Positions 1-5,013 of a DNA stretch of 7,423 bases are shown one piece after another. Each line of letters begins with the position of its first letter. Positions within the stretch are counted from its first letter, which is position 1. Position numbers and translations under genes: made by a program. Source of the DNA: Ruminococcus sp. UBA4350 (GTDB lineage Bacteria > Bacillota > Clostridia > Oscillospirales > Ruminococcaceae); NCBI GenBank assembly GCA_002394125.1, contig DGSY01000104.1:1-7423 (forward strand). The letters are read 5' to 3'. The notes under the pieces are model-generated. The model was not told the DNA's origin and ran no database searches. It saw only the letters and a program-made list of their open reading frames with translations.

Positions 1-2
1 CG

Positions 3-371
3 CATTCTTCAGAAAGTCAGCCCGCTGAACAGAAAAAAAGGCCGATACCGATGCAGCAGGCGGCAGCAACAAAGGATACGCCCTGGCAGCTGAATCCCGC
101 AGATTTTGCGGGCGCTGTGCAGACAACACCCGCGCCGCCTGTTCAGCCGGAGCATCATACATCTGCTCCCCCGCCGCCTGTCGCGCCGCGTACTGAGCAG
201 AAGCCTGTGTCCCGCACAGCGCCTGCGGCACAGAGTCCCGCATACCGGCAGACGGCAGCGCGGAATCAGAAAAACGACGATAAGGATATGAAGATGCGAA
301 AAATTCTGATCGCGGCGAATGCGGCGCTGCTTATTGCAAATATTGTCGGGCTGATCCTCTGGCTCAAATAA
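3..371 (+). CDS. Partial protein with Pro-rich linker and C-terminal membrane anchor (5' end outside window)
   Basis: The frame is open to the left edge of the window, so the true start probably lies upstream; 122 residues are visible. An ATG at 51 exists but has no convincing ribosome binding site. The visible part is hydrophilic and rich in Pro, Ala, Gln and Thr, with PPPP and APP stretches. It is followed by a short basic patch (KMRK) and one hydrophobic segment of about 20 residues that ends in the terminal LWLK. This predicts a tail-anchored protein with most of its mass on one side of the membrane. The next gene begins 12 bases after the stop, so the two are probably cotranscribed. I do not recognise a family, because any recognisable domain would lie in the missing N-terminal part. 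Confidence 0.7.
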   Translation, partial: HSSESQPAEQKKRPIPMQQAAATKDTPWQLNPADFAGAVQTTPAPPVQPEHHTSAPPPPVAPRTEQKPVSRTAPAAQSPAYRQTAARNQKNDDKDMKMRKILIAANAALLIANIVGLILWLK

Positions 372-383
372 GGGGGCGCTGTC

Positions 384-1223
384 ATGAAACGAGTACCCGG
401 CGGGAATCCGCCGCTCTTTCTTGCGGCAGTTCTGCTCTGCATTTCGGCGCTGATCGGCTCGGCCGCGCTGCTCGTTCTGCATCCGGAAAGGCAGGTGCCG
501 GAGCCGGCCGCAACATGGACGGAAACGACCGCCGCAGTGACCGCTGCACCGACCGAAACAACAGTGACTACGACAGCAGCCGTGCAGACGACCGCAGCAC
601 CCTTGACGACTGCCGCAGAGACCGATGCAGCGCCAGCGGAAACGACCGCTGTGACTGAAAACGCGCTGCCCCCCGCATATGCCGCGCTCATGGACGAAAT
701 TCTCATTCCGCGCTGGGGCGTTTCCGGCAAGGATGATCCGAAAACGCCGTACGAGAATGCAGGCATTGCGGCGGCCTATCTGCGTGATTTCCGCGGAGAC
801 GGCAAAGAGGATCTGCTCGTGATCCGGCTGGATGCGGTGCAGGACGGCTGTGCGGCCGTGCCGGTGTTCCAGCTCTATACCGATTTTGACGGCACCGCGA
901 AGATGCTGGATGAATTTGAATGCAAGATGCAGTGGTGCGAATACACCGTGCGCTTTGCGGACGGGCATCTCTATGTCAGCGGCGATTACGCCGGCATGGG
1001 CTTTACTCCGGACACATGGCTCTGCACGGAGATCGCGGTGGAGATTCAGCCGGACGGCGATCTGCGGCTTGAAAATATGCAGCAGGATTATATCCGCCGC
1101 CAGCCGGAGCCGCTTTGTCCGGAGGAGGCCGAGGTTCTGCTGGAAATGCAGCTTACGGCGGACAGCGCCGATGCATTCCCTGCGGCAAGAAAATTTCTGC
1201 TCCATGAATTCAGCGGAATGTGA
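384..1223 (+). CDS. Signal-anchored extracytoplasmic protein with Thr/Ala-rich linker
   Basis: This 279-residue protein starts at an ATG eight bases after AGGGGG (371-376). Residues 1-9 are short and basic (MKR), and residues 10-33 form a hydrophobic signal anchor with no obvious lipobox. Residues 40-93 are a low-complexity TTAAP-type linker, probably exposed in or across the cell wall. Residues 96-279 form a globular domain. It contains DFRGDGKED (135-143) followed by a hydrophobic strand (LLVIRL), resembling the Asp/Gly calcium-binding loops of FG-GAP/VCBS-like repeats that are common in Ruminococcus surface proteins. Cysteines at 156, 180, 185 and 214 could form disulfides outside the cell. 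No catalytic motif is recognisable. It lies close behind another membrane-anchored gene, so a joint cell-surface role is likely. The precise function is unknown. Confidence 0.85.
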   Translation: MKRVPGGNPPLFLAAVLLCISALIGSAALLVLHPERQVPEPAATWTETTAAVTAAPTETTVTTTAAVQTTAAPLTTAAETDAAPAETTAVTENALPPAYAALMDEILIPRWGVSGKDDPKTPYENAGIAAAYLRDFRGDGKEDLLVIRLDAVQDGCAAVPVFQLYTDFDGTAKMLDEFECKMQWCEYTVRFADGHLYVSGDYAGMGFTPDTWLCTEIAVEIQPDGDLRLENMQQDYIRRQPEPLCPEEAEVLLEMQLTADSADAFPAARKFLLHEFSGM

Positions 1224-1239
1224 GCATTACAAAGCCCCG

Positions 1240-1260
1240 CCGGCAGTGCCGGTTTCCATT
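1240..1260 (+). terminator. Weak hairpin terminator candidate after the signal-anchored protein gene
   Basis: A five-pair stem CCGGC / GCCGG (1240-1244 and 1248-1252) with an AGT loop is followed by TTTCCATTT. It sits 16 bases past the stop of the preceding gene. The stem is short and the U-tract interrupted, so termination could be inefficient. Confidence 0.4.
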
Positions 1261-1375
1261 TCCTAAAGTTCTCCATACGCGATGAATGTAAAATGAGACT
1301 TCCACAGACCGTAAAATAGGCGCGGCCAGCGCCGTAACAGCGATGTATCTGGTATGCTCCGCGAAACGGCGTCGT

Positions 1376-1402
1376 AGGGAAACGGCACCGGGCACTGCCC
1401 GG
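1376..1402 (-). terminator. Hairpin after the DnaA-like gene, candidate terminator
   Basis: Read on the minus strand, CCGGGC / GCCCGG (six pairs, AGT loop, 1388-1402) is followed by TGCCGTTTCCC. It lies 21 bases past the stop of the DnaA-like gene. The stem is GC-rich but the U-tract is poor, so this is only a candidate. Confidence 0.35.
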
Positions 1403-1423
1403 CGACAAATTCCGTTGATTGTA

Positions 1424-1939
1424 TCAACCGACCGAAACAGCCTCGCCGGGAAAGCCTTCTGCGCAAAGCCGCCTGTTCAGCTGCTCCCCGCTGCCCGATG
1501 CAGTCAGCATGATCTGTCCGCCAGATTCGGAAAGAGCATTCAGCAGCCGGATCAGCGCCTTCTGCGTTGCATCCTTTCCCGCGAGCAGCTGAATATCGTC
1601 GATCAGCAGAGCATCCGCACTGCGGTAACTTTCATAGAACAAATCAAGCGTCTGATGCGCTGTGAGCGTATGCACCATTTCTTCGCACAAAAGCTTTGCA
1701 TCCGTCAGAATGACTCTGCAATCCGGCCGGAGCCGCAAAATCGCATTCCGGACTGCAAAAAGCAGATGCGTCTTGCCCATGCAGTAGCCGCCGGTGAGAT
1801 ACAATGGCTTTGCGCGGCTGTCTTCTGCAAATCTGCCTGCTTTTTCAAAAGCAGCCCTGTTCTGCGGCGTAACATTGAAATTCTCAAATGTAAACTGCGT
1901 GCCGATGTGTTCGCTGATCTGCATTTCCGATGTTCTCAT
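1424..1939 (-). CDS. Truncated DnaA/Hda-like AAA+ ATPase
   Basis: This 171-residue protein is related to the ATPase core of the replication initiator DnaA. The DnaA-like entry TFENFNVTPQNR lies at 17-28. The Walker A motif GGYCMGKTHL is at 50-59 (K56, T57), Walker B LLIDDIQLLAGK at 111-122 (D114, D115), and a sensor-1-like strand QIMLTAS at 142-148. The reading frame stops just beyond, near where DnaA carries its box VII arginine finger. The helical lid with sensor 2 and the C-terminal DnaA-box-binding domain are both absent, and neither they nor a frameshifted remnant appear downstream. E. coli Hda also lacks the DNA-binding domain but keeps the lid, so this is shorter still. The ATG is well placed behind AAGGAG (1947-1952). 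It is the last gene of the rtcB operon, 15 bases after the preceding stop. It may be a degraded gene or a functional mini-ATPase that binds nucleotide without DNA. Confidence 0.8.
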   Translation of the reverse strand: MRTSEMQISEHIGTQFTFENFNVTPQNRAAFEKAGRFAEDSRAKPLYLTGGYCMGKTHLLFAVRNAILRLRPDCRVILTDAKLLCEEMVHTLTAHQTLDLFYESYRSADALLIDDIQLLAGKDATQKALIRLLNALSESGGQIMLTASGSGEQLNRRLCAEGFPGEAVSVG

Positions 1940-1954
1940 TGGATTGCTCCTTTC

Positions 1955-2167
1955 TCAATATACGGACGCCTGTGCTTCTGCACGGAAGGCAAACGGCAGA
2001 GACCCGTCTCTGCCGTTTTTCTTGTGCTTGATCTTCCGCGAATAATGTGTCTTGTCCGTGTCCGCAATGCGCGTGACCGGCGAGATCTCCCAGACGCCGC
2101 GGCGCTGACGGTCAGCCTCGCGCCGCTGCTTCTTGCTCATTTTCTCATACGGAACGAATTTCTTCAT
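1955..2167 (-). CDS. Small basic protein, translationally coupled to rtcB
   Basis: This 70-residue protein's ATG overlaps the TGA of rtcB (ATGA, 2164-2167), which indicates translational coupling. The N-terminal half is strongly basic and helix-prone (MKKFVPYEKMSKKQRREADR), followed by a W..SPVTR segment at 26-33 and a Lys/His-rich stretch ending near residue 50. From memory, proteins of about 50 residues with this MKKF(I/V)PYEK(L/M)SKK opening and a central PVTR motif recur in Firmicutes as uncharacterised small proteins, which supports this being a real gene. Residues 50-70 are unlike the rest and are partly encoded by a 12-bp palindrome (1991-2018), so the C-terminus looks like read-through into a former hairpin. 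The function is unknown; the charge suggests nucleic acid or ribosome binding. Confidence 0.75.
   Translation of the reverse strand: MKKFVPYEKMSKKQRREADRQRRGVWEISPVTRIADTDKTHYSRKIKHKKNGRDGSLPFAFRAEAQASVY
1991..2023 (+). terminator. Strong terminator-like palindrome facing the + strand inside a minus-strand gene
   Basis: A 12-bp perfect stem (1991-2002 with 2007-2018) has a CCCG loop and on the + strand is followed by a T-run (2016-2020) and CTT. In shape it is a good intrinsic terminator for the + strand, but no + strand gene precedes it. Read on the minus strand it is followed only by TTTGCCTT, so it would be a weak terminator between the small protein and the DnaA-like gene. It lies within the coding frame of the small basic protein. 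Confidence 0.5.
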
Positions 2168-3375
2168 GAGTCAGCTTCACCTGCCTTGAAATTGTAGATC
2201 GGACGGATGATCTCATTGATCTCGACCGTATCACCGATGCAGCCGATGATCGCCTCCGGCGGCTTATATGCCATCGGGCATTCATCGAGCGTACCGCTGC
2301 TGACCGAGGTCGAGTAAATGCCCTGCATCTGCTTCTTGAATTCCGAGACCGTGAACGAGGACTTCGCTGCGGCGCGGGACATCAGACGGCCTGCGCCGTG
2401 CGGGGCGGACTGGTTCCAGTCATCATTGCCCTTGCCGGTGCAGATCAGGCTGCCGTCGCGCATATTCATCGGGATCAGCAGCTTTTCGCCGCGCCGCGCC
2501 GAGACAGCGCCCTTCCGCAGGATCATATGCTCCGTGTCGATGTAGTTGTGGATCGTCGTGAACTGCTCGGCGATATGCAGACCCATGCCGCGGATCAGCT
2601 CATCCATCATCGCACGGCGGTTGAGCATTGCAAATTCCTGCGTCAGCTTCATGTCGTGGATATATTCCGTAAAGAGCTTGCCTGCGGTATAGGCGAGATG
2701 CTTCGGGACATCCGTGCGCTTTTCGGTCATCAGCTTCTTCAGCGTCTTCTGTATCTGCTTCTGCTGACCGTTCGCCTTCATTTCGGCAATCAGCGCCTTG
2801 ATGTCGTCCGCACCGGCGCAGTTGAGCTGCCGGTAGGCCTCCTCCTGATAATACCGCGCAACCTCGACGCCGAGATGCCGCGAGCCGGAGTGAATGACCT
2901 GATAGATGCTGCCGTCCTCGGACTGGTCTGCTTCGATGAAGTGATTGCCGCCGCCGAGCGAGCCGATGCTCTGCATCATCCGGCGGACATGGATGCGGTC
3001 GGCGCAGTAAAGCGATTCCCGCGCAAACTCCTCGGCAAAGCGGTGCGGCGTTTCCCGCACATCAAAGCCGGAGGGGATCTTCTGATAAATCAGCTTGTCG
3101 AGCTTTTGCAGCTCGATATGAGTTTCCTTCAGCCGGACGGTCTCCATGCCGCAGCCGATATCGACACCGACCAGATTCGGGATTGCGGTATCGGTGACGG
3201 TCATGGTCGTGCCGATCGTACAGCCTGCACCGGTGTGGACATCGGGCATGATGCGGATCTTCGCGCCCTCGCTGACGGGCTGATTGCAGAGCGCTAGGAT
3301 CTGTGCGATCGCGCTCTCCTCTGCGATCTCTGCGAAAACCTTCGCAGATGCGTACTTTCCTTGTATTTCAAACAT
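2164..3375 (-). CDS. rtcB: RNA-splicing ligase RtcB
   Basis: This 403-residue protein, a normal length for bacterial RtcB, joins RNA 2',3'-cyclic phosphate or 3'-phosphate ends to 5'-hydroxyl ends using GTP and Mn2+. The family motifs occur in order: MPDVHTGAG (43-51), VGVDIGCGME with metal ligands D72 and C75 (69-78), GGGNHF (141-146), HSGSRHLG (162-169), TIHNY with H276 (274-278), RKGAV (287-291), and SAPHGAGR (323-330), whose H326 matches the histidine that becomes guanylylated. All expected catalytic residues are present. The start at 3375 is chosen because GGAAAGGA (3383-3390) lies seven bases upstream; a longer in-frame start at 3477 would run through the leader terminator. The gene heads a minus-strand operon with a small basic protein and a DnaA-like ATPase. 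No archease partner is in the window. Expression is probably attenuated in the leader. Confidence 0.95.
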   Translation of the reverse strand: MFEIQGKYASAKVFAEIAEESAIAQILALCNQPVSEGAKIRIMPDVHTGAGCTIGTTMTVTDTAIPNLVGVDIGCGMETVRLKETHIELQKLDKLIYQKIPSGFDVRETPHRFAEEFARESLYCADRIHVRRMMQSIGSLGGGNHFIEADQSEDGSIYQVIHSGSRHLGVEVARYYQEEAYRQLNCAGADDIKALIAEMKANGQQKQIQKTLKKLMTEKRTDVPKHLAYTAGKLFTEYIHDMKLTQEFAMLNRRAMMDELIRGMGLHIAEQFTTIHNYIDTEHMILRKGAVSARRGEKLLIPMNMRDGSLICTGKGNDDWNQSAPHGAGRLMSRAAAKSSFTVSEFKKQMQGIYSTSVSSGTLDECPMAYKPPEAIIGCIGDTVEINEIIRPIYNFKAGEADS

Positions 3376-3411
3376 ACTGTGTTCCTTTCCGGAAAGCCCG
3401 AACGACCAAAC

Positions 3412-3442
3412 AAAAAAACGCCCCTGCACAAAGCAGGAGCGC
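3412..3442 (-). terminator. Intrinsic terminator between promoter and rtcB (attenuator)
   Basis: On the minus strand a 10-pair stem (3433-3442 with 3418-3427, including two G-U pairs) has the loop TTTGT and runs into seven Ts (3412-3418). It ends 36 bases before the rtcB start codon and lies downstream of the only recognisable promoter. It should therefore cut off rtcB transcription unless it is overcome. Confidence 0.75.
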
Positions 3443-3460
3443 TCATCTTCTCTGAAATCA

Positions 3461-3577
3461 TCATGCGCCAAAAGCACGCACGGAGACAGATCGTTCGGGC
3501 GAATTCCATGTCTTGTGTGTAATCCTGTATTCGGTTTTCATAATCGTGTGCTTGTATTGACTGTCACTGCGTTTCAT
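3461..3577 (-). CDS. Candidate leader peptide of rtcB (38 residues)
   Basis: An ATG at 3577 follows AGGTG with six bases between, about 26 bases after the predicted transcription start. It opens 38 codons that end in TGA followed directly by another TGA in frame (3461-3463, then 3458-3460). The peptide begins MKRSDSQYKHTI and is polar and basic, with four Lys, four Arg, two Tyr, two His, one Asp, one Asn and a single Trp at residue 24. There is no run of one amino acid as in classical biosynthetic attenuators. Its last codons overlap the proposed antiterminator arm, and codons 27-29 overlap one arm of the long inverted repeat, so translating it would change the leader fold. It could be a regulatory leader peptide, a true small protein, or a chance ORF. 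Confidence 0.45.
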   Translation of the reverse strand: MKRSDSQYKHTIMKTEYRITHKTWNSPERSVSVRAFGA

Positions 3578-3609
3578 GGGATTCACCTGCCTTTCTGAAA
3601 ATTTTCCTT

Positions 3610-3638
3610 ATTATACACGATTCTCCCGTATTTGTCAA
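3610..3638 (-). promoter_or_regulatory. Consensus sigma-A promoter of the rtcB operon
   Basis: On the minus strand a perfect -35 TTGACA (3638-3633) and a perfect -10 TATAAT (3615-3610) are separated by 17 bases. Such a strong core promoter fits a gene controlled after initiation, as the downstream terminator suggests. Confidence 0.9.
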
Positions 3639-3697
3639 GACGCAGCGCAGATTTGTAACTGCTTTGTAAAATACGGCAGTCAGCCTGCAATGTTTGC

Positions 3698-3726
3698 TTG
3701 ACATTTCCCGCAGGATGTATTATAAT
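3698..3726 (+). promoter_or_regulatory. Consensus sigma-A promoter of the YbjN-like pair
   Basis: A perfect -35 TTGACA (3698-3703), a 17-base spacer and a perfect -10 TATAAT (3721-3726) lie 28 bases before the start codon at 3755. It is divergent to the rtcB promoter, with 59 bases between the two -35 boxes. Confidence 0.9.
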
Positions 3727-3754
3727 AGAGATATCTAAAAAAGGAGGGATGACA

Positions 3755-4174
3755 ATGGTCTATCCGGCAACAGATGAGATTTACAAGACGATGCAGGAGC
3801 ACAACCTGAAGTGCGGCATCGAAGCCCGCGACAACAGCAGCGCGCTGCATATCGGCATCACTGCGGAAAGCACAGGATTCGAGGCAATGTATATTTCGAG
3901 AAGTGAGAAGAATGATGTTGCGCTCCGCATTTTCAATCTGGTGCGTTTCCCGGAGGAAAAGTTCGGTGAGATGCTGAAGGTTGTCAATGAATGCAATAAC
4001 AAATTCCGTTTCCTGAAATTCTCTATTGACACAGATTCATATTCCATAGATGCGGCATTTGATTTTGCGCTGGAATCTGAGAATCTCGGCGAATGTGCCT
4101 ATGAAATGCTGATGCGCAGCGCAGGAATCATTGACCAGTGCTATCCGGAATTCATGGCAGTCCTGAAGAACTGA
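3755..4174 (+). CDS. YbjN-like domain protein, first of a tandem pair
   Basis: This 139-residue cytoplasmic protein has no signal peptide or membrane segment. Its fold signature matches YbjN-like proteins, which resemble type III secretion chaperones: an N-terminal helix (residues 3-15), a sheet including EKNDVALRI (51-59), LVRFPEEK (62-69), a helix, then NNKFRFLKFSID (81-92) and a C-terminal helical hairpin. The family is linked to stress and motility phenotypes in enterobacteria, but its biochemical role is unclear, so no reaction is assigned. The ATG at 3755 is chosen because AAGGAGG (3741-3747) ends seven bases upstream. An ATG at 3749 is too close to that site, and the one at 3698 lies inside the -35 box. 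It is cotranscribed with its paralogue 20 bases downstream. Confidence 0.85.
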   Translation: MVYPATDEIYKTMQEHNLKCGIEARDNSSALHIGITAESTGFEAMYISRSEKNDVALRIFNLVRFPEEKFGEMLKVVNECNNKFRFLKFSIDTDSYSIDAAFDFALESENLGECAYEMLMRSAGIIDQCYPEFMAVLKN

Positions 4175-4194
4175 GTGCGGGAAGGAGGAATATG

Positions 4195-4662
4195 ATGTAT
4201 CCGGCAATCGAAGAAATGATACAGGCATTTGAGGAGGACGATCTGATCTTCCGTGTACAGGAGGATGAGGAAAGCTCCCGCCTGACTGCAAATGCAATCG
4301 TGGATTACACATCTTTCACTGTGCATTTCCTGAGCACTGACGACAAGAATGATGTGTCTGTGCGTGTGCCGCATTTTGTCCGTTTCAAGGAAAAGGATGT
4401 GACGGAGATGCTGCGCGTGGCCAATGAGATGAACAACCGTTACCGCTATGTCAAGTTCGTTGTGGCTCCGGAATCGGAGGCAGTGACGATCGAATATGAT
4501 TTCCCGGAGAATACCGAGCACATCGGCCCGGCGGCTGTTGAGGTGTTCCGCCGTCTGATGTCGATCGCGGAGGAGGCCTATCCGGTATTTATGAAGGCAA
4601 TCTGGAACAGACCGTCAGAGGTTTCGTTCGGCAATATCCAGTTCCATGATGTGACCGTCTAA
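4195..4662 (+). CDS. YbjN-like domain protein, second of a tandem pair
   Basis: This 155-residue soluble protein is clearly homologous to its upstream neighbour. Shared landmarks are the YPA.(D/E)E opening, KNDV (51-54), FVRF (61-64), NNRYRYVKF (80-88) and the closing YP.FM before the C-terminal tail. It carries about 15 extra C-terminal residues (from about 140) that the first copy lacks. It is very acidic near the N-terminus (FEEDD, QEDEESS). The start at 4195 is six bases from AAGGAGG (4182-4188) and gives an N-terminus matching the paralogue; the adjacent ATG at 4192 is possible. The pair probably arose by tandem duplication and, given a shared transcript, could form heterodimers, which is inference. 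Function unknown. Confidence 0.85.
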   Translation: MYPAIEEMIQAFEEDDLIFRVQEDEESSRLTANAIVDYTSFTVHFLSTDDKNDVSVRVPHFVRFKEKDVTEMLRVANEMNNRYRYVKFVVAPESEAVTIEYDFPENTEHIGPAAVEVFRRLMSIAEEAYPVFMKAIWNRPSEVSFGNIQFHDVTV

Positions 4663-4674
4663 GCAATGTGAAAT

Positions 4675-4722
4675 AAAGCGGTGCAGGATTTGCGTTCTCG
4701 CAATGAATGCACCGCTTTTTTT
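4675..4722. terminator. Bidirectional intrinsic terminator
   Basis: An 11-bp perfect stem (4675-4685 with 4708-4718) carries a nested 5-bp hairpin TTGCG/CGCAA (4690-4694 with 4699-4703). The + strand continues into a seven-T run (4716-4722). Read on the minus strand the stem ends in TTTATTT, so it can also terminate the convergent microprotein gene. It begins 12 bases after the second YbjN-like gene. Confidence 0.85.
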
Positions 4723-4729
4723 GTGCTGA

Positions 4730-4831
4730 TCAGTATTCGGGATGATCGCTGTTTTTCGATGCGATGCAAAGGCACATGACCGTTGTGCCGACAGTGCCGC
4801 CGAGCATACAGCCGAGCAGAAAACCGACCAT
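4730..4831 (-). CDS. DUF3789-type single-pass membrane microprotein
   Basis: This 33-residue protein starts at 4831 behind an excellent AAGGAGGTG (4838-4846), which outweighs a longer in-frame start at 4996 with no such site. Residues 2-24 form one hydrophobic segment with a glycine-rich GCMLGGTVGTTVMC core, followed by a short polar tail ending HPEY. The Gly-rich membrane segment with a following MCLC(I/V) matches my recollection of the DUF3789 family, tiny Firmicutes proteins of unknown function often found near mobile or phage-like genes. No mobile gene is visible here. It stands alone between a shared terminator and the divergent DUF2079 unit. I could not identify a convincing promoter for it. 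Confidence 0.75.
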   Translation of the reverse strand: MVGFLLGCMLGGTVGTTVMCLCIASKNSDHPEY

Positions 4832-4924
4832 TCTGCGCACCTCCTTCCGGAATGCAGCTCTGTTATCAGTATGGCACATCCGCGCCGTTTTATACCGGTC
4901 GGCAGAGCCGGCAGAGAATAGGGA

Positions 4925-4954
4925 TTGACTTTTATGCGGGGATTGTGGTATAAT
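4925..4954 (+). promoter_or_regulatory. Promoter of the DUF2079 membrane protein gene
   Basis: A -35 TTGACT (4925-4930, one mismatch) and a perfect -10 TATAAT (4949-4954) are separated by 18 bases. This predicts a leader of roughly 50 bases before the start at 5014. Confidence 0.8.
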
Positions 4955-5013
4955 AAACAGTATGTGAAGTGCGGGCGCTGATGCCCGGAAAAACACAGCT
5001 TGAGGAGGATACT

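Larger units (their letters stand above)
1224..1423. other. Non-coding convergent spacer with several hairpins
   Basis: This 200-base stretch lies between convergent genes and shows no credible coding frame. It holds three GC-rich hairpins: 1240-1252 (5 bp), GGCGC/GCGCC at 1319-1333 (5 bp) and CCGGGC/GCCCGG at 1388-1402 (6 bp). It also has a direct repeat GTAAAAT at 1288-1294 and 1311-1317. The outer hairpins share the core GGCAGTGCC followed by TTTCC when each is read inward from its own strand. The spacer therefore resembles a small element with imperfect terminal inverted repeats, although two convergent terminators would explain much of it. Confidence 0.45.
3376..3603 (-). promoter_or_regulatory. 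rtcB attenuator leader
   Basis: About 228 transcribed bases separate the predicted transcription start (near 3603) from the rtcB ATG. In transcript order they contain a small ORF, a candidate antiterminator, a complete intrinsic terminator and then the rtcB ribosome binding site. The candidate antiterminator pairs GGCGC (3469-3465) with GCGCU (3442-3438), which uses part of the terminator's 5' arm, so the two structures exclude each other. A perfect inverted repeat, 3396-3405 with 3491-3500, encloses the terminator. The layout fits transcription attenuation, either by ribosome position on the small ORF or by a ligand. I do not recognise a known riboswitch class. Confidence 0.55.

Noticed and set aside
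9..1205. 398-codon open frame on the minus strand
   Set aside because: It is antisense to the two envelope genes, has an implausible Cys/Arg/His-rich composition and no ribosome binding site, and arises from GC-rich third-position bias in the real genes.
1343..2197. 284-codon open frame on the + strand
   Set aside because: It is antisense to the DnaA-like ATPase, whose Walker motifs are clear; the + frame has no recognisable motif or ribosome binding site.
2398..3297. 299-codon open frame on the + strand
   Set aside because: It lies wholly antisense to rtcB, whose full motif set is intact; it is a codon-bias mirror.
3376..3477. Longer rtcB with 34 extra N-terminal residues
   Set aside because: The extension would translate the terminator hairpin and does not resemble RtcB; the start at 3375 has a proper ribosome binding site and gives the usual family N-terminus.
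3376..3603. T-box or known riboswitch in the rtcB leader
   Set aside because: I found no T-box sequence (AGGGUGGNACCGCG-like) and no aptamer core I recognise.
3698..3754. Earlier start of the first YbjN-like protein
   Set aside because: It begins inside the -35 box, upstream of the transcription start.
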